Shown: piece after piece, positions 7,426-14,437 of the stretch
Numbering within the stretch: position 1 is the stretch's first letter
Layout: every line of letters starts with the position of its first letter
Assembly: GCA_934202095.1 (NCBI GenBank)
Contig: CAKPXN010000028.1
Span: forward strand, 1-18,578
DNA: 18,578 bases
Direction: 5' to 3'
Source: an uncultured Veillonella sp.
Lineage (GTDB): Bacteria > Bacillota > Negativicutes > Veillonellales > Veillonellaceae
The notes under the pieces: model-generated
What the model was told of the DNA's origin: nothing
The model's database searches: none
Seen by the model: only the letters and a program-made list of their open reading frames with translations
Made by a program: the position numbers and the translations under genes

Positions 7426-7926
7426 ATGTCTACAAAATCTATTACAGGCACAGGCCTATTGTTGGCTGTAGCGCTGTTGGCACAAAGCTTGCGCCTTATG
7501 TTTCCATTTATTCCAAACCAAGTCAGCATGTTCCTTATCGGCTCCATTACGTCGGCTACATTTGTGCTAGCTACATGGCGCTATGGATGGAAAAATGGTT
7601 TAGTCATTGCCTGGGTGGCTCCAGTGGTAGCTCATTTACAAGGTATGCTACCATTGCCACCATTTATTCTTATAACTGGATTAGGCACGACTGCCTATGT
7701 ATTGGTCGCACATTGGTTGCAACATAAGCCAAAACTTTTACTTATTATTGTGGCTGCACTGGTGAAAGCCGGTGTCCTATATGGTGGATATTCGTTGTTC
7801 TTTTCTTTATTCCAACTACCGCCAAAGATTGTAAATGCCATGTTATTCGTATCTAGTTGGCCACAACTTGTGACATCTACGTTAGGTATTATATTGGCAT
7901 TGCTTATTATGAAACGGGTTAAATAG
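7426..7926 (+). CDS. Putative ECF-transporter S component
   Basis: This is a 166-aa, very hydrophobic protein with about five to six membrane helices and short loops, ending in MKRVK. Its size and layout fit the substrate-binding (S) component of an energy-coupling-factor vitamin transporter: LLLAVALLAQSLRL at the start, a central VAPVVAHLQGMLPLPPFI, then an ATP-module-free C-terminus. S components bind one vitamin or metal and share a common EcfA1/A2/T module encoded elsewhere, and no such module is in the window. AAGAGGAGG stands 5 nt before the ATG. The family call comes from general appearance, not a diagnostic motif, and the substrate is unknown. The structured leader suggests regulation by its ligand. 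Confidence 0.65.
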   Translation: MSTKSITGTGLLLAVALLAQSLRLMFPFIPNQVSMFLIGSITSATFVLATWRYGWKNGLVIAWVAPVVAHLQGMLPLPPFILITGLGTTAYVLVAHWLQHKPKLLLIIVAALVKAGVLYGGYSLFFSLFQLPPKIVNAMLFVSSWPQLVTSTLGIILALLIMKRVK

Positions 7927-7957
7927 ATTCGTTAGTTCTATTCTTATTAAATCAAAT

Positions 7958-8033
7958 AAAAAGGTGTTACTACATTCTTTTGCATTGATAACAGTTAGTA
8001 CTGTTTCAATAGAGAATGTAGTAACACCTTTTT
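7958..8033. terminator. Very long bidirectional hairpin terminator
   Basis: Perfect 21-bp arms (7958-7978 and 8013-8033) begin AAAAAGGTGTTACTACATTC. They enclose a second stem: ATTGA/TCAAT and AACAGT/ACTGTT around the loop TAGT, with one bulged T. About 32 bp are paired in total. T-runs follow on both strands. It separates the ECF-S gene (plus) from the small membrane protein gene (minus), which converge. The length is well beyond a normal terminator. Confidence 0.85.
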
Positions 8034-8044
8034 TATGAGATATT

Positions 8045-8320
8045 CTATTGTTTTTTCTTCATAGATTTAAGAATGAAACCACCTACAGTCCCAGTAATAC
8101 CGAAACCTAAGAGGCCCATACCAATCGTATGGAGTAAAATACTAGTTTGATTGTTTTTAGAAATTTCTTGTGCTGCTTGTACTGCACTTGTAGCCTTTTT
8201 CGCAATTTCTACATTATTAGCTGATGGATCTGGAATGACAAATAAGATTACAATGGCAATAATTAGACTAATTATACCGGCAATGAATAAATACTTTCCG
8301 CGTTGATTTATTTTCTCCAT
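8045..8320 (-). CDS. Small two-helix membrane protein, unknown function
   Basis: This 91-aa protein has two hydrophobic stretches: YLFIAGIISLIIAIVILFVI at about 9-28 and ILLHTIGMGLLGFGITGTVG at about 61-80. They are joined by a polar segment rich in Ala, Lys and Gln, and the C-terminus is KSMKKKQ. No family is recognised. An in-frame ATG at 8389 is less likely than ATG 8320, which has AAAGGAGAGGG just before it. Its promoter is close to consensus, so it is probably expressed. The gene is monocistronic and shares the long hairpin at 7958-8033 with the convergent gene. Confidence 0.75.
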   Translation of the reverse strand: MEKINQRGKYLFIAGIISLIIAIVILFVIPDPSANNVEIAKKATSAVQAAQEISKNNQTSILLHTIGMGLLGFGITGTVGGFILKSMKKKQ

Positions 8321-8371
8321 AATACCCTCTCCTTTATATATTACGAAATAAGATATATTGTATTTGTTTTG

Positions 8372-8400
8372 ATTATACACTGTATACATATAAATGTAAA
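8372..8400 (-). promoter_or_regulatory. Promoter of the small membrane protein gene
   Basis: On the minus strand TTTACA (8395-8400), a 17-bp spacer and a perfect TATAAT (8372-8377) are present. The start would be near 8365, about 45 nt before ATG 8320. Confidence 0.65.
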
Positions 8401-8591
8401 ATAATAGTTCTATGTGTGTTTTTTGTGACTAACGATTTAATGAGATAAGCAAGCTCTAGTTTAAGATTGATAGTTTATAATTAATTTAAAAATATAGATT
8501 GCTACACATTTTGGTGCAAAGGAGGATATGTATTAAAAGATATATAAAAATACATAAAATGAAATAATAATTCGATAATATAAGTAAATAG

Positions 8592-8621
8592 AATTCATGA
8601 ATAATTCATGTTAAATTCATG
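8592..8621. repeat. Three AATTCATG repeats with an exact 11-bp period
   Basis: AATTCATG starts at 8592, 8603 and 8614. The 11-bp step places all copies on nearly the same face of the helix. The array lies about 225-250 bp upstream of the candidate adhesin promoter. It could be a cooperative binding site for a response regulator, but no regulator is identified. Confidence 0.6.
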
Positions 8622-8843
8622 AAAATAGCGTGGAATTAGCATGTTTGAAATTGGTATATCTTATTAAAAGATTGATTATTTATAAGCAAAATAATGTATT
8701 ATATGAAAAATACATAAAATATTCCAATTTTAAAGGTCATCATAAAAATTTATGAGCATATCAATATGTCATAAAATAATAGTAATCAAGCTATTTTTGC
8801 TGTATATGAAGAGTTATTAATGAACTTTATATGGAAAAAAGTC

Positions 8844-8872
8844 TTGTACATATCGTAAAATTTTGATATGCT
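8844..8872 (+). promoter_or_regulatory. Candidate promoter of the trimeric adhesin gene
   Basis: TTGTAC (8844-8849), a 17-bp spacer and TGA-TATGCT (extended -10, 8864-8872) are present. The 5' leader would be about 150 nt. The A+T richness here makes false matches likely. Confidence 0.4.
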
Positions 8873-9030
8873 ATGCAAGTAATTAACAATATAAATTTTT
8901 CTTAAACTGACTTAAATATTATTTTTTGAGAGAACTATATGTTTAGGTTAGGCTAAAGAGAGAGGCGAATAGAGAGACTGAAAAATTGTATTGTATATTG
9001 TTAAGGATTTTAATTTAGTGAGGGTGTAAG

Positions 9031-11037
9031 ATGAGAGAAAGTAAACATTCCAAAAAATTAGCATTTGCAGTATTGGCTGCTACAGCTGCGGTAGGCGTAT
9101 CTGCAGTTACTCCTGTTAGTGCAGCAACACCTGTATCTACAGCAGATGGTTTTATTTTTGCAGCCGTAGGTGATCAAGCTGGTCAAACTCCAGATCCACA
9201 TAATACAGTGGGTTATGGTACTGTTGCGAATGGTACAGCTACTAGCATCGCAGTAGGTCAAGGTAATAGCATTACGAGTGCGACTGGTTCCAGCAGTGCA
9301 TATGGTAACCAAAACATAGTTAATGGTGACCAAGCTAATGCATTTGGCGATGGCAACACTGTAACAGGTGCTTATGCACAAGCATTTGGTGATAGTAATG
9401 TTATTAATGGTACACATGCTATCGGCTATGGTTATAGAAATACTGTAAAAGAATCTGATGCTAATTTCCGTGACCGTGATTATGATAATGAATCTGATGA
9501 CCGTACTAAAAAACTTGGCGATTGGAGAAGTAACTCCGTTGCTATGGGCTCTGAAAATATAGCAGCTGGTAGTTCTGCACTAGCCGTAGGTCATGAATCT
9601 AAAGCTTTGATGAACGAAGCTATTGCTGTTGGTCATAGTGCTAATGCTGAACGTACTTGGTCTACTGCAATTGGTACCCGTGCTAATGCATCCGAAGTTC
9701 GTTCTCAAGCTATTGGTTATGAAGCAAAAGCCGCTGGATATAAGGCTAATTCTATTGGTTCTGGTGCACAAGCTACAGGTGCACATACTAATGCAATCGG
9801 TTCTTCTGCTATTGCTTCTGGTGACCATGCACAAGCTTATGGTGCTGGTGCACAAGCTCAAGGTGAACGCGCAAATGCTTTCGGCTCTGATGCACATGCT
9901 ACAGCGGACTATGCTATGGCAATCGGTGATCATTCTGTTGCAAGTGATGCGAACTCTGTTGCTATTGGTTACAAATCTCAATCTGCTCCTGCAACATCCG
10001 TAAACAGTGCTTCTGTTGCGACAACTAGCATTACAAGCGGTGCTCCAATTGCAACTCATACATATGGTGGCTTTGCCGGTATAGGTTCTGCAGCTAAAGG
10101 CTCCGTTTCTGTAGGTCAAGTTGGTCAAGAACGTCAAATTAAAAATGTAGCCGCAGGCGAAATCTCTGCTACATCTACAGATGCTGTCAATGGTAGTCAA
10201 TTGTTCTCTGTAGCTAATGATTTACAAAATCAAATCGACAATTCTACAAACGGTGCCATCAACAATAACATTACTAACTTGACTAACCGTGTAGGCGATG
10301 TAGAACAACGCGTTAACAAAGTAGGTGCAGGTTCTGCTGCATTGGCTGCATTGCATCCATTGGACTTCAACCCTGATGACAAATGGACTGTAGCAGCTGG
10401 TTATGGTCATTACCACAATGCTAACTCCGCTGCATTGGGTGCGTTCTATCGTCCTAATGAAGATACAATGATTTCCGTTGGTAGCACAGTTGGCAATGGC
10501 AATCCTCAATTGAATGCAGGCGTATCCATTCGTCTTGGTAAACGCGCTCCAGAATCTCGTTCCCGTGTAGCTATGGGTCGTGAAATCGCTGAATTGAATG
10601 CACGTCTTCAAGATATGGAAAATAAATACAACAACTTGTTACAAATCTTGAATCCACATGCCATCGATCCTAGCAAAACTGCAGAATTCCCAGATGTTCC
10701 ACGCAACCACTGGGCTTACCAATACATTAGCCAATTGGCTGGTAATGGTATCCTTGTTGGTTACCCTGATGGCACATTTAAAGGCGATGCGACTATGACT
10801 CGTTACGAATTCGCAACAATGTTGTACCGTGCTCTTCAAAATGGTGCTCCTATCGATGATAACATGCGTCGTGCTATGGACGAATTCCAACCTGAATTAC
10901 AAAATATTCGTCTTAACCATTACCGTGTTGATCGTATCTCTGGTGGTGATAACGATCGTCATAAAACAGAACGTGTTCGCGTTAACAATGAACCACATAA
11001 CCAACGCGACGTTTACGGTTCCCGTATTAGCCAATAA
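9031..11037 (+). CDS. YadA-type trimeric autotransporter adhesin with C-terminal SLH domain
   Basis: This 668-aa surface adhesin forms homotrimers in the outer membrane. Order: signal peptide 1-31 (cut after VSA); YadA/Hia-type head of about 14-residue repeats with AxAxG or AIG cores, about 55-315, with a charged insertion at 140-168; neck KNVAAGEISATSTDAVNGSQ at 371-390; coiled-coil stalk to about 432; YadA-like beta anchor about 440-503 (AALHPLDFNPDDKWTVAAGYG to RLG). Most such proteins end there. This one continues with a second coiled coil (about 512-540), an SLH domain (552-600, FPDVPRNHWAY and GYPDGTFKG) and a charged tail. The SLH domain would lie in the periplasm and bind peptidoglycan, as in OmpM porins. 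Start: GAGGGTGT before ATG. Related Veillonella adhesins are linked to biofilm and aggregation; this gene's role is inferred. Confidence 0.93.
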   Translation: MRESKHSKKLAFAVLAATAAVGVSAVTPVSAATPVSTADGFIFAAVGDQAGQTPDPHNTVGYGTVANGTATSIAVGQGNSITSATGSSSAYGNQNIVNGDQANAFGDGNTVTGAYAQAFGDSNVINGTHAIGYGYRNTVKESDANFRDRDYDNESDDRTKKLGDWRSNSVAMGSENIAAGSSALAVGHESKALMNEAIAVGHSANAERTWSTAIGTRANASEVRSQAIGYEAKAAGYKANSIGSGAQATGAHTNAIGSSAIASGDHAQAYGAGAQAQGERANAFGSDAHATADYAMAIGDHSVASDANSVAIGYKSQSAPATSVNSASVATTSITSGAPIATHTYGGFAGIGSAAKGSVSVGQVGQERQIKNVAAGEISATSTDAVNGSQLFSVANDLQNQIDNSTNGAINNNITNLTNRVGDVEQRVNKVGAGSAALAALHPLDFNPDDKWTVAAGYGHYHNANSAALGAFYRPNEDTMISVGSTVGNGNPQLNAGVSIRLGKRAPESRSRVAMGREIAELNARLQDMENKYNNLLQILNPHAIDPSKTAEFPDVPRNHWAYQYISQLAGNGILVGYPDGTFKGDATMTRYEFATMLYRALQNGAPIDDNMRRAMDEFQPELQNIRLNHYRVDRISGGDNDRHKTERVRVNNEPHNQRDVYGSRISQ

Positions 11038-11074
11038 TACAAGAATAACTTCCCCTCGAGCTTGTGAAAGCTCC

Positions 11075-11114
11075 AAAACAGGATGTATCCCCGTGATGCA
11101 TCCTGTTTTTATTT
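11075..11114 (+). terminator. Rho-independent terminator of the adhesin gene
   Basis: AAAACAGGATGTATC (11075-11089) pairs with 11095-11109, including one G-U pair, around a 5-nt loop. It is followed by TTTTTATTTTATT. A smaller hairpin, GAGCTT-gtga-AAGCTC (11058-11073), precedes it. Confidence 0.85.
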
Positions 11115-11159
11115 TATTCTTAAGATTATAAAACTTCATCAAATATTTATGTAAAATTA

Positions 11160-11188
11160 TTGCATTTAGATACATATAGGAGTATAAT
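11160..11188 (+). promoter_or_regulatory. Promoter of the GNAT acetyltransferase gene
   Basis: TTGCAT (11160-11165), a 17-bp spacer and a perfect TATAAT (11183-11188) are present. The leader to ATG 11275 is about 80 nt. Confidence 0.6.
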
Positions 11189-11274
11189 TACATTCATGAT
11201 AATAAATATACAGAGTATATGTATAAAATGTAAAAATAGTAGTTTAATAAAGATATAGATATGAGGGCAAGACA

Positions 11275-11760
11275 ATGAAAGAATTTAGACAATTAACAGT
11301 AGAAGATACAGCGGAATACCATAAGGTTTTAATTGATGGTTATGCAGCTATTAAAGATTTTCCAATCACCTTTGATGCCATCGATTTTACCGAAGAAGAA
11401 TCTAAAGAGTGGATTGAAACCTATCCTGTATATGGATTGTATATCGACGGACAATTAGTGAGCTCTATTACGTTCTGTATGCCATGGGTTAAATACTCTA
11501 CGCCGGATAAATTTCCACATATTGCCCATTTCGTAACAGCACCAGCTTTCAAAGGCAAAGGCTATGCACGGGAAACGCTAGGATATGCAGAAGAGTTGTT
11601 AAAAACTCAGTTTAAGACACCAGCCGTTACATTAGGTACAGCTAAAGAACATCCATGGTTACCTAAGATGTATGAATCCTTCGGATTTAAAGCCTATGAC
11701 CAAGTACATTTTAGAGGAAAACAACATACTACAGTATTGTTTAAAAAAGATTTAATCTAA
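11275..11760 (+). CDS. GNAT-family N-acetyltransferase
   Basis: This 161-aa cytoplasmic enzyme transfers an acetyl group from acetyl-CoA to an amine. The acetyl-CoA binding motif A is visible at 84-100, with the pyrophosphate loop KGKGYA at 93-98. Motif B is LPKMYESFGF at 129-138, with the conserved Tyr that usually acts as general acid. The N-terminal half (MKEFRQLTVEDTAEYHKVL) is typical of small-molecule or protein acetyltransferases, and the substrate cannot be deduced. ATGAGGG lies 9 nt before the start. It has its own promoter and terminator, so it is independent of both neighbours. Confidence 0.9.
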   Translation: MKEFRQLTVEDTAEYHKVLIDGYAAIKDFPITFDAIDFTEEESKEWIETYPVYGLYIDGQLVSSITFCMPWVKYSTPDKFPHIAHFVTAPAFKGKGYARETLGYAEELLKTQFKTPAVTLGTAKEHPWLPKMYESFGFKAYDQVHFRGKQHTTVLFKKDLI

Positions 11761-11793
11761 TTGCGTCAGAAACGTGGAAGGGCTTTATAATAC

Positions 11794-11834
11794 ATACACC
11801 TCGTGAGAGTATCCTCATGAGGTGTATTTTTTTT
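11794..11834 (+). terminator. Rho-independent terminator of the GNAT gene
   Basis: ATACACCTCGTGAG (11794-11807) pairs with 11814-11827, including one G-U pair, around the loop AGTATC. It is followed by a run of eight T (11827-11834). Confidence 0.9.
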
Positions 11835-11943
11835 GGTACAAGATAGTGCAGGATTTTTACATTTAGATATATAATATATACATATATGTTATATCTATGC
11901 GTTCATTTTGAATGGTAGATGGTTTTTGAAAGGATGTGAGACT

Positions 11944-12693
11944 ATGTTAGTCTTATCTGGTATTTTAGTGATGGTCATCGGTTTGATGCTGCGCTTTAAT
12001 GCCTTGTTAGTTGTCGTAGCCGCAGGGTTTGTAACGGGCCTTGCAGGTGGTCTCAGTATCAATGATATCGTTGGTGCTATTGGGGAAGCCTTTGTTAAAA
12101 ATCGTTATATGTCATTATTTATTTTAATTCTACCTGTTATTGGTCTTATGGAACGTCACGGCTTGCGTGAACGTGCTGAAATTTTGATCGGCAAGATTAA
12201 TGCTGCTACAGCAGGTCGGATCTTTATGATTTACCTATTTATCCGCCAAGTGACAGTTGCCTTTGGCATTAACATGTCTGGTATGGTTGCCATGGTACGT
12301 CCATTGATCGCGCCTATGAGTGAAGCGGCCGTAGCACAAGGTCGTCCCGTATCGCAACGGACCCTCGATAAGGTGCGTGGTGTGGCTGCTTCTGCAGATA
12401 ATAGTGGTAACTTCTTTGGTCAAAACCTATTCCTTGCGGCTGGTGGGTTATTACTCATCAAGGGTGTTATGGAACAATTAGGGTATTCCGTTGAATTAAC
12501 AGATATGGTGCTTTATGGATTGCCAACAGCTATCTGTGCATATATCGTTAACTTCATTCGTTTTATTATTTTCGATAAAACAATTCAAGCCTCTGTAGCA
12601 CGTGACGAAGAGGATATGAAATCTGGTAAATTGGTACCAAACGAATTTAATATTCTCGTTACACCAGAAGAATTAAAGAAGGAGGCTGAATAA
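11944..12693 (+). CDS. 5-oxoproline transporter subunit, DUF969 family
   Basis: This 249-aa inner-membrane protein has about six hydrophobic segments (for example MLVLSGILVMVIGLML at the start and YMSLFILILPVIGLMERHGL near 55-74) and a soluble C-terminal tail. Known family role: DUF969 and DUF979 proteins form a two-part transporter for 5-oxoproline (pyroglutamate), usually next to 5-oxoprolinase or pyroglutamyl-peptidase genes. Both companions are found here in the usual order. An in-frame ATG at 11908 adds 12 residues, but AAAGGATGTGAG just before ATG 11944 favours the shorter form. The following gene starts 1 nt after the stop, so translation is probably coupled. Confidence 0.9.
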   Translation: MLVLSGILVMVIGLMLRFNALLVVVAAGFVTGLAGGLSINDIVGAIGEAFVKNRYMSLFILILPVIGLMERHGLRERAEILIGKINAATAGRIFMIYLFIRQVTVAFGINMSGMVAMVRPLIAPMSEAAVAQGRPVSQRTLDKVRGVAASADNSGNFFGQNLFLAAGGLLLIKGVMEQLGYSVELTDMVLYGLPTAICAYIVNFIRFIIFDKTIQASVARDEEDMKSGKLVPNEFNILVTPEELKKEAE

Positions 12694-12694
12694 T

Positions 12695-13624
12695 ATGTTA
12701 GAACTTATCTATAAAATGCAGCCCTTAGATTATGTATACCTTCTCGTAGGGATTATCTTATTTATCTTTGCCATTCAATCATTCCTTGATAAGGAACATA
12801 AATATCGCATTGGTACAGGCTTATTCTGGCTCTTGTACAGCATATCCTTTATCTTTGGTTCTTACCTTTCTAAAGAAATCAATGGTTGGCTCGTTATCGT
12901 TATGGCCGGTATCGTATTGGTAAAACAATTAGGCAAAGGTCATTACTTTGAATCTCCTATTGAATTCAAAAAAGGCGAAGCGGTTCGTATTGGTAATGTT
13001 ATTTTTGTACCAGCCTTGCTTGTTGGTATTATCACATTCATCATTGGCTTCTTTACTAAATTAGGTGCCCTTGTAGGCCTTGGTATTGCAGCTATTATCG
13101 CTATGTGTGCCGCTCTTTACATTACTAAAGGGAAACTTAACCAAGGTTTCCACGAAGGGCGTCGTCTCATCGATGCTATCGGTTGGACCGCTATTTTATC
13201 CCAATTATTAGCAGCTCTTGGCTATCTATTTAATTTGGCTGGCGTTGGTAAAATTATCTCTGGTGCTGTGGCTAGTATAGTACCTGCCGATAATGTATTC
13301 CTCGTTGTTGTAGCCTACTGCCTCGGCATGGTTATCTTTACAATGATCATGGGCAATGCATTTGCAGCTTTTGCCATGATTACCAGTGCTATTGGTATTC
13401 CAATGCTCGTTGTGGCTCACGGCGCTAACCCAGCAGCTGTTGGTGCTATCGCTATGCTTGCTGGCTACTGCGGTACCTTAATGACACCTATGGCAGCCAA
13501 CTTTAACATCGTACCAGTAGCGCTCCTTGAAATGCGTGACCAATACGGCGTTATTAAAGCGCAAATCCCAATTGCCTTGGCTATGCTCGTGTTGAATATC
13601 CTATTGATGTACTACTTTATTTAA
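12695..13624 (+). CDS. 5-oxoproline transporter subunit, DUF979 family
   Basis: This 309-aa protein has about nine to ten membrane helices and conserved-looking stretches such as GNAFAAFAMITSAIGIP and MLAGYCGTLMTPMAANFNIVP, which are typical of DUF979. It is the partner of the DUF969 protein encoded immediately upstream (1-nt gap). Its ribosome binding site AAGGAGG lies within the end of that gene. Both families resemble ion-coupled carboxylate carriers in helix content, but the mechanism is not evident from the sequence. The next gene, pcp, begins about 50 nt downstream without a visible terminator, so all three are probably one transcript. Confidence 0.9.
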   Translation: MLELIYKMQPLDYVYLLVGIILFIFAIQSFLDKEHKYRIGTGLFWLLYSISFIFGSYLSKEINGWLVIVMAGIVLVKQLGKGHYFESPIEFKKGEAVRIGNVIFVPALLVGIITFIIGFFTKLGALVGLGIAAIIAMCAALYITKGKLNQGFHEGRRLIDAIGWTAILSQLLAALGYLFNLAGVGKIISGAVASIVPADNVFLVVVAYCLGMVIFTMIMGNAFAAFAMITSAIGIPMLVVAHGANPAAVGAIAMLAGYCGTLMTPMAANFNIVPVALLEMRDQYGVIKAQIPIALAMLVLNILLMYYFI

Positions 13625-13676
13625 GACCTTGTTCTGTGGATGAACAATTTTTGAAATATCCTTATGAGGTGTTATG

Positions 13677-14330
13677 ATGAAAACTATTTTAATTACTGGA
13701 TTTGATCCATTTGGCGGTGAACCTATTAACCCTGCATGGGAAGCGGTAAAAACGATGGATGGTTATACAGATGGCGATTACAAGGTTGTTACTCAAATGG
13801 TGCCAACTGTACGTTACACATCTATTGATACTGTGAAAGCAGCCGCTGAAAAATGCGAACCAGATTTCATTCTCTGTGTTGGTCAAGCTGGCGGTCGTCC
13901 TGACATTACGGTAGAACGGGTTGCTATAAACTGCGACGATTTCCGCATTCCAGACAATGGCGGTAACCAACCAGAGGATGAACCTATCGTAGCTGATGGT
14001 CCTAGTGCGTATTTTGCAACATTGCCTATTAAAAACATCGTCAATGCATTGCACCAAAATGGTATTCCTGCAAAGGTTTCTAACACAGCTGGCACATTCG
14101 TATGCAATCACTTGATGTACGGCGTATGTCACTATGCAGCCCAAAAGGGCAATATTAAGGCCGGTTTCATGCACATTCCATACTTGCCATCTCAAGTGGT
14201 GGATAAACCAAATCAACCTAGTATGGCTGTTGAAACCGTACGTGCTACATTAGAAACCATCGTTCACGTATTGGCTCATGGTGAAAGCTACGCCGCACAG
14301 GATATTACGTATACAACACCACATGAATAA
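13677..14330 (+). CDS. pcp: Pyroglutamyl-peptidase I (pyrrolidone-carboxylate peptidase)
   Basis: This cytoplasmic cysteine peptidase (family C15) removes an N-terminal pyroglutamate from peptides. All catalytic residues are visible (numbered from ATG 13674): Glu81 in GRPDITVERVAIN, Cys144 in NTAGTFVCNH and His167 in GFMHIPYLP. The N-terminus ILITGFDPFGGEPINPAWEAV is the family signature. Length, 217-218 aa, is normal. Two ATGs adjoin; GAGGTG lies 2 nt from the first and 5 nt from the second, so 13677 is preferred. With the DUF969/DUF979 transporter it forms a pyroglutamate module: free pyroglutamate is released by Pcp and moved by the transporter. No 5-oxoprolinase gene (pxpABC) is in the window. 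Confidence 0.97.
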   Translation: MKTILITGFDPFGGEPINPAWEAVKTMDGYTDGDYKVVTQMVPTVRYTSIDTVKAAAEKCEPDFILCVGQAGGRPDITVERVAINCDDFRIPDNGGNQPEDEPIVADGPSAYFATLPIKNIVNALHQNGIPAKVSNTAGTFVCNHLMYGVCHYAAQKGNIKAGFMHIPYLPSQVVDKPNQPSMAVETVRATLETIVHVLAHGESYAAQDITYTTPHE

Positions 14331-14390
14331 GCGGTATCTCTAATACGTGTACTGTATATTACATAGTATGATGATGCTGTGTAGAGAATA

Positions 14391-14419
14391 TTGATTCATA
14401 TATTTTGTTTGTGTATAGA
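14391..14419 (+). promoter_or_regulatory. Possible promoter of the porin gene
   Basis: TTGATT (14391-14396) and TATAGA (14414-14419) are 17 bp apart. The inferred start near 14426 leaves only about 12 nt before the ATG, which would cut into the purine-rich GAGAGTGGG that may serve as ribosome binding site. The match is therefore weak. No terminator is seen between pcp and the porin, so read-through is possible. Confidence 0.25.
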
Positions 14420-14437
14420 TGAGAGTGGGTTATCTCT

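Larger units (their letters stand above)
8401..9030. other. AT-rich non-coding region upstream of the adhesin gene
   Basis: No coding frame of useful length is seen on either strand. The region holds phased AATTCATG repeats (8592-8621). AAAAATACATAAAAT occurs as a 15-bp direct repeat at 8546-8560 and 8706-8720. A short inverted repeat, TCATAAAAATTTATGA, lies at 8740-8755, and there is a candidate promoter at 8844-8872. A perfect AAAGGAGG (8518-8525) precedes only ATG-TAT-TAA, so it may mark a lost gene or a minimal frame. The last 150 nt would be the adhesin leader, including a purine-rich stretch (8955-8980). Confidence 0.6.

Noticed and set aside
9580..10200. A 206-codon open frame on the minus strand opposite the adhesin head
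   Set aside because: It is a shadow of the repetitive adhesin codons: Cys-, Ser- and Arg-rich, no ribosome binding site, no family likeness. The same holds for a Leu-rich frame at 9623-10003 on the plus strand.
13689..14216. A 175-codon open frame antisense to pcp
   Set aside because: Pcp is complete with all catalytic residues in the other strand; the antisense frame has no start signal and no recognisable domain.
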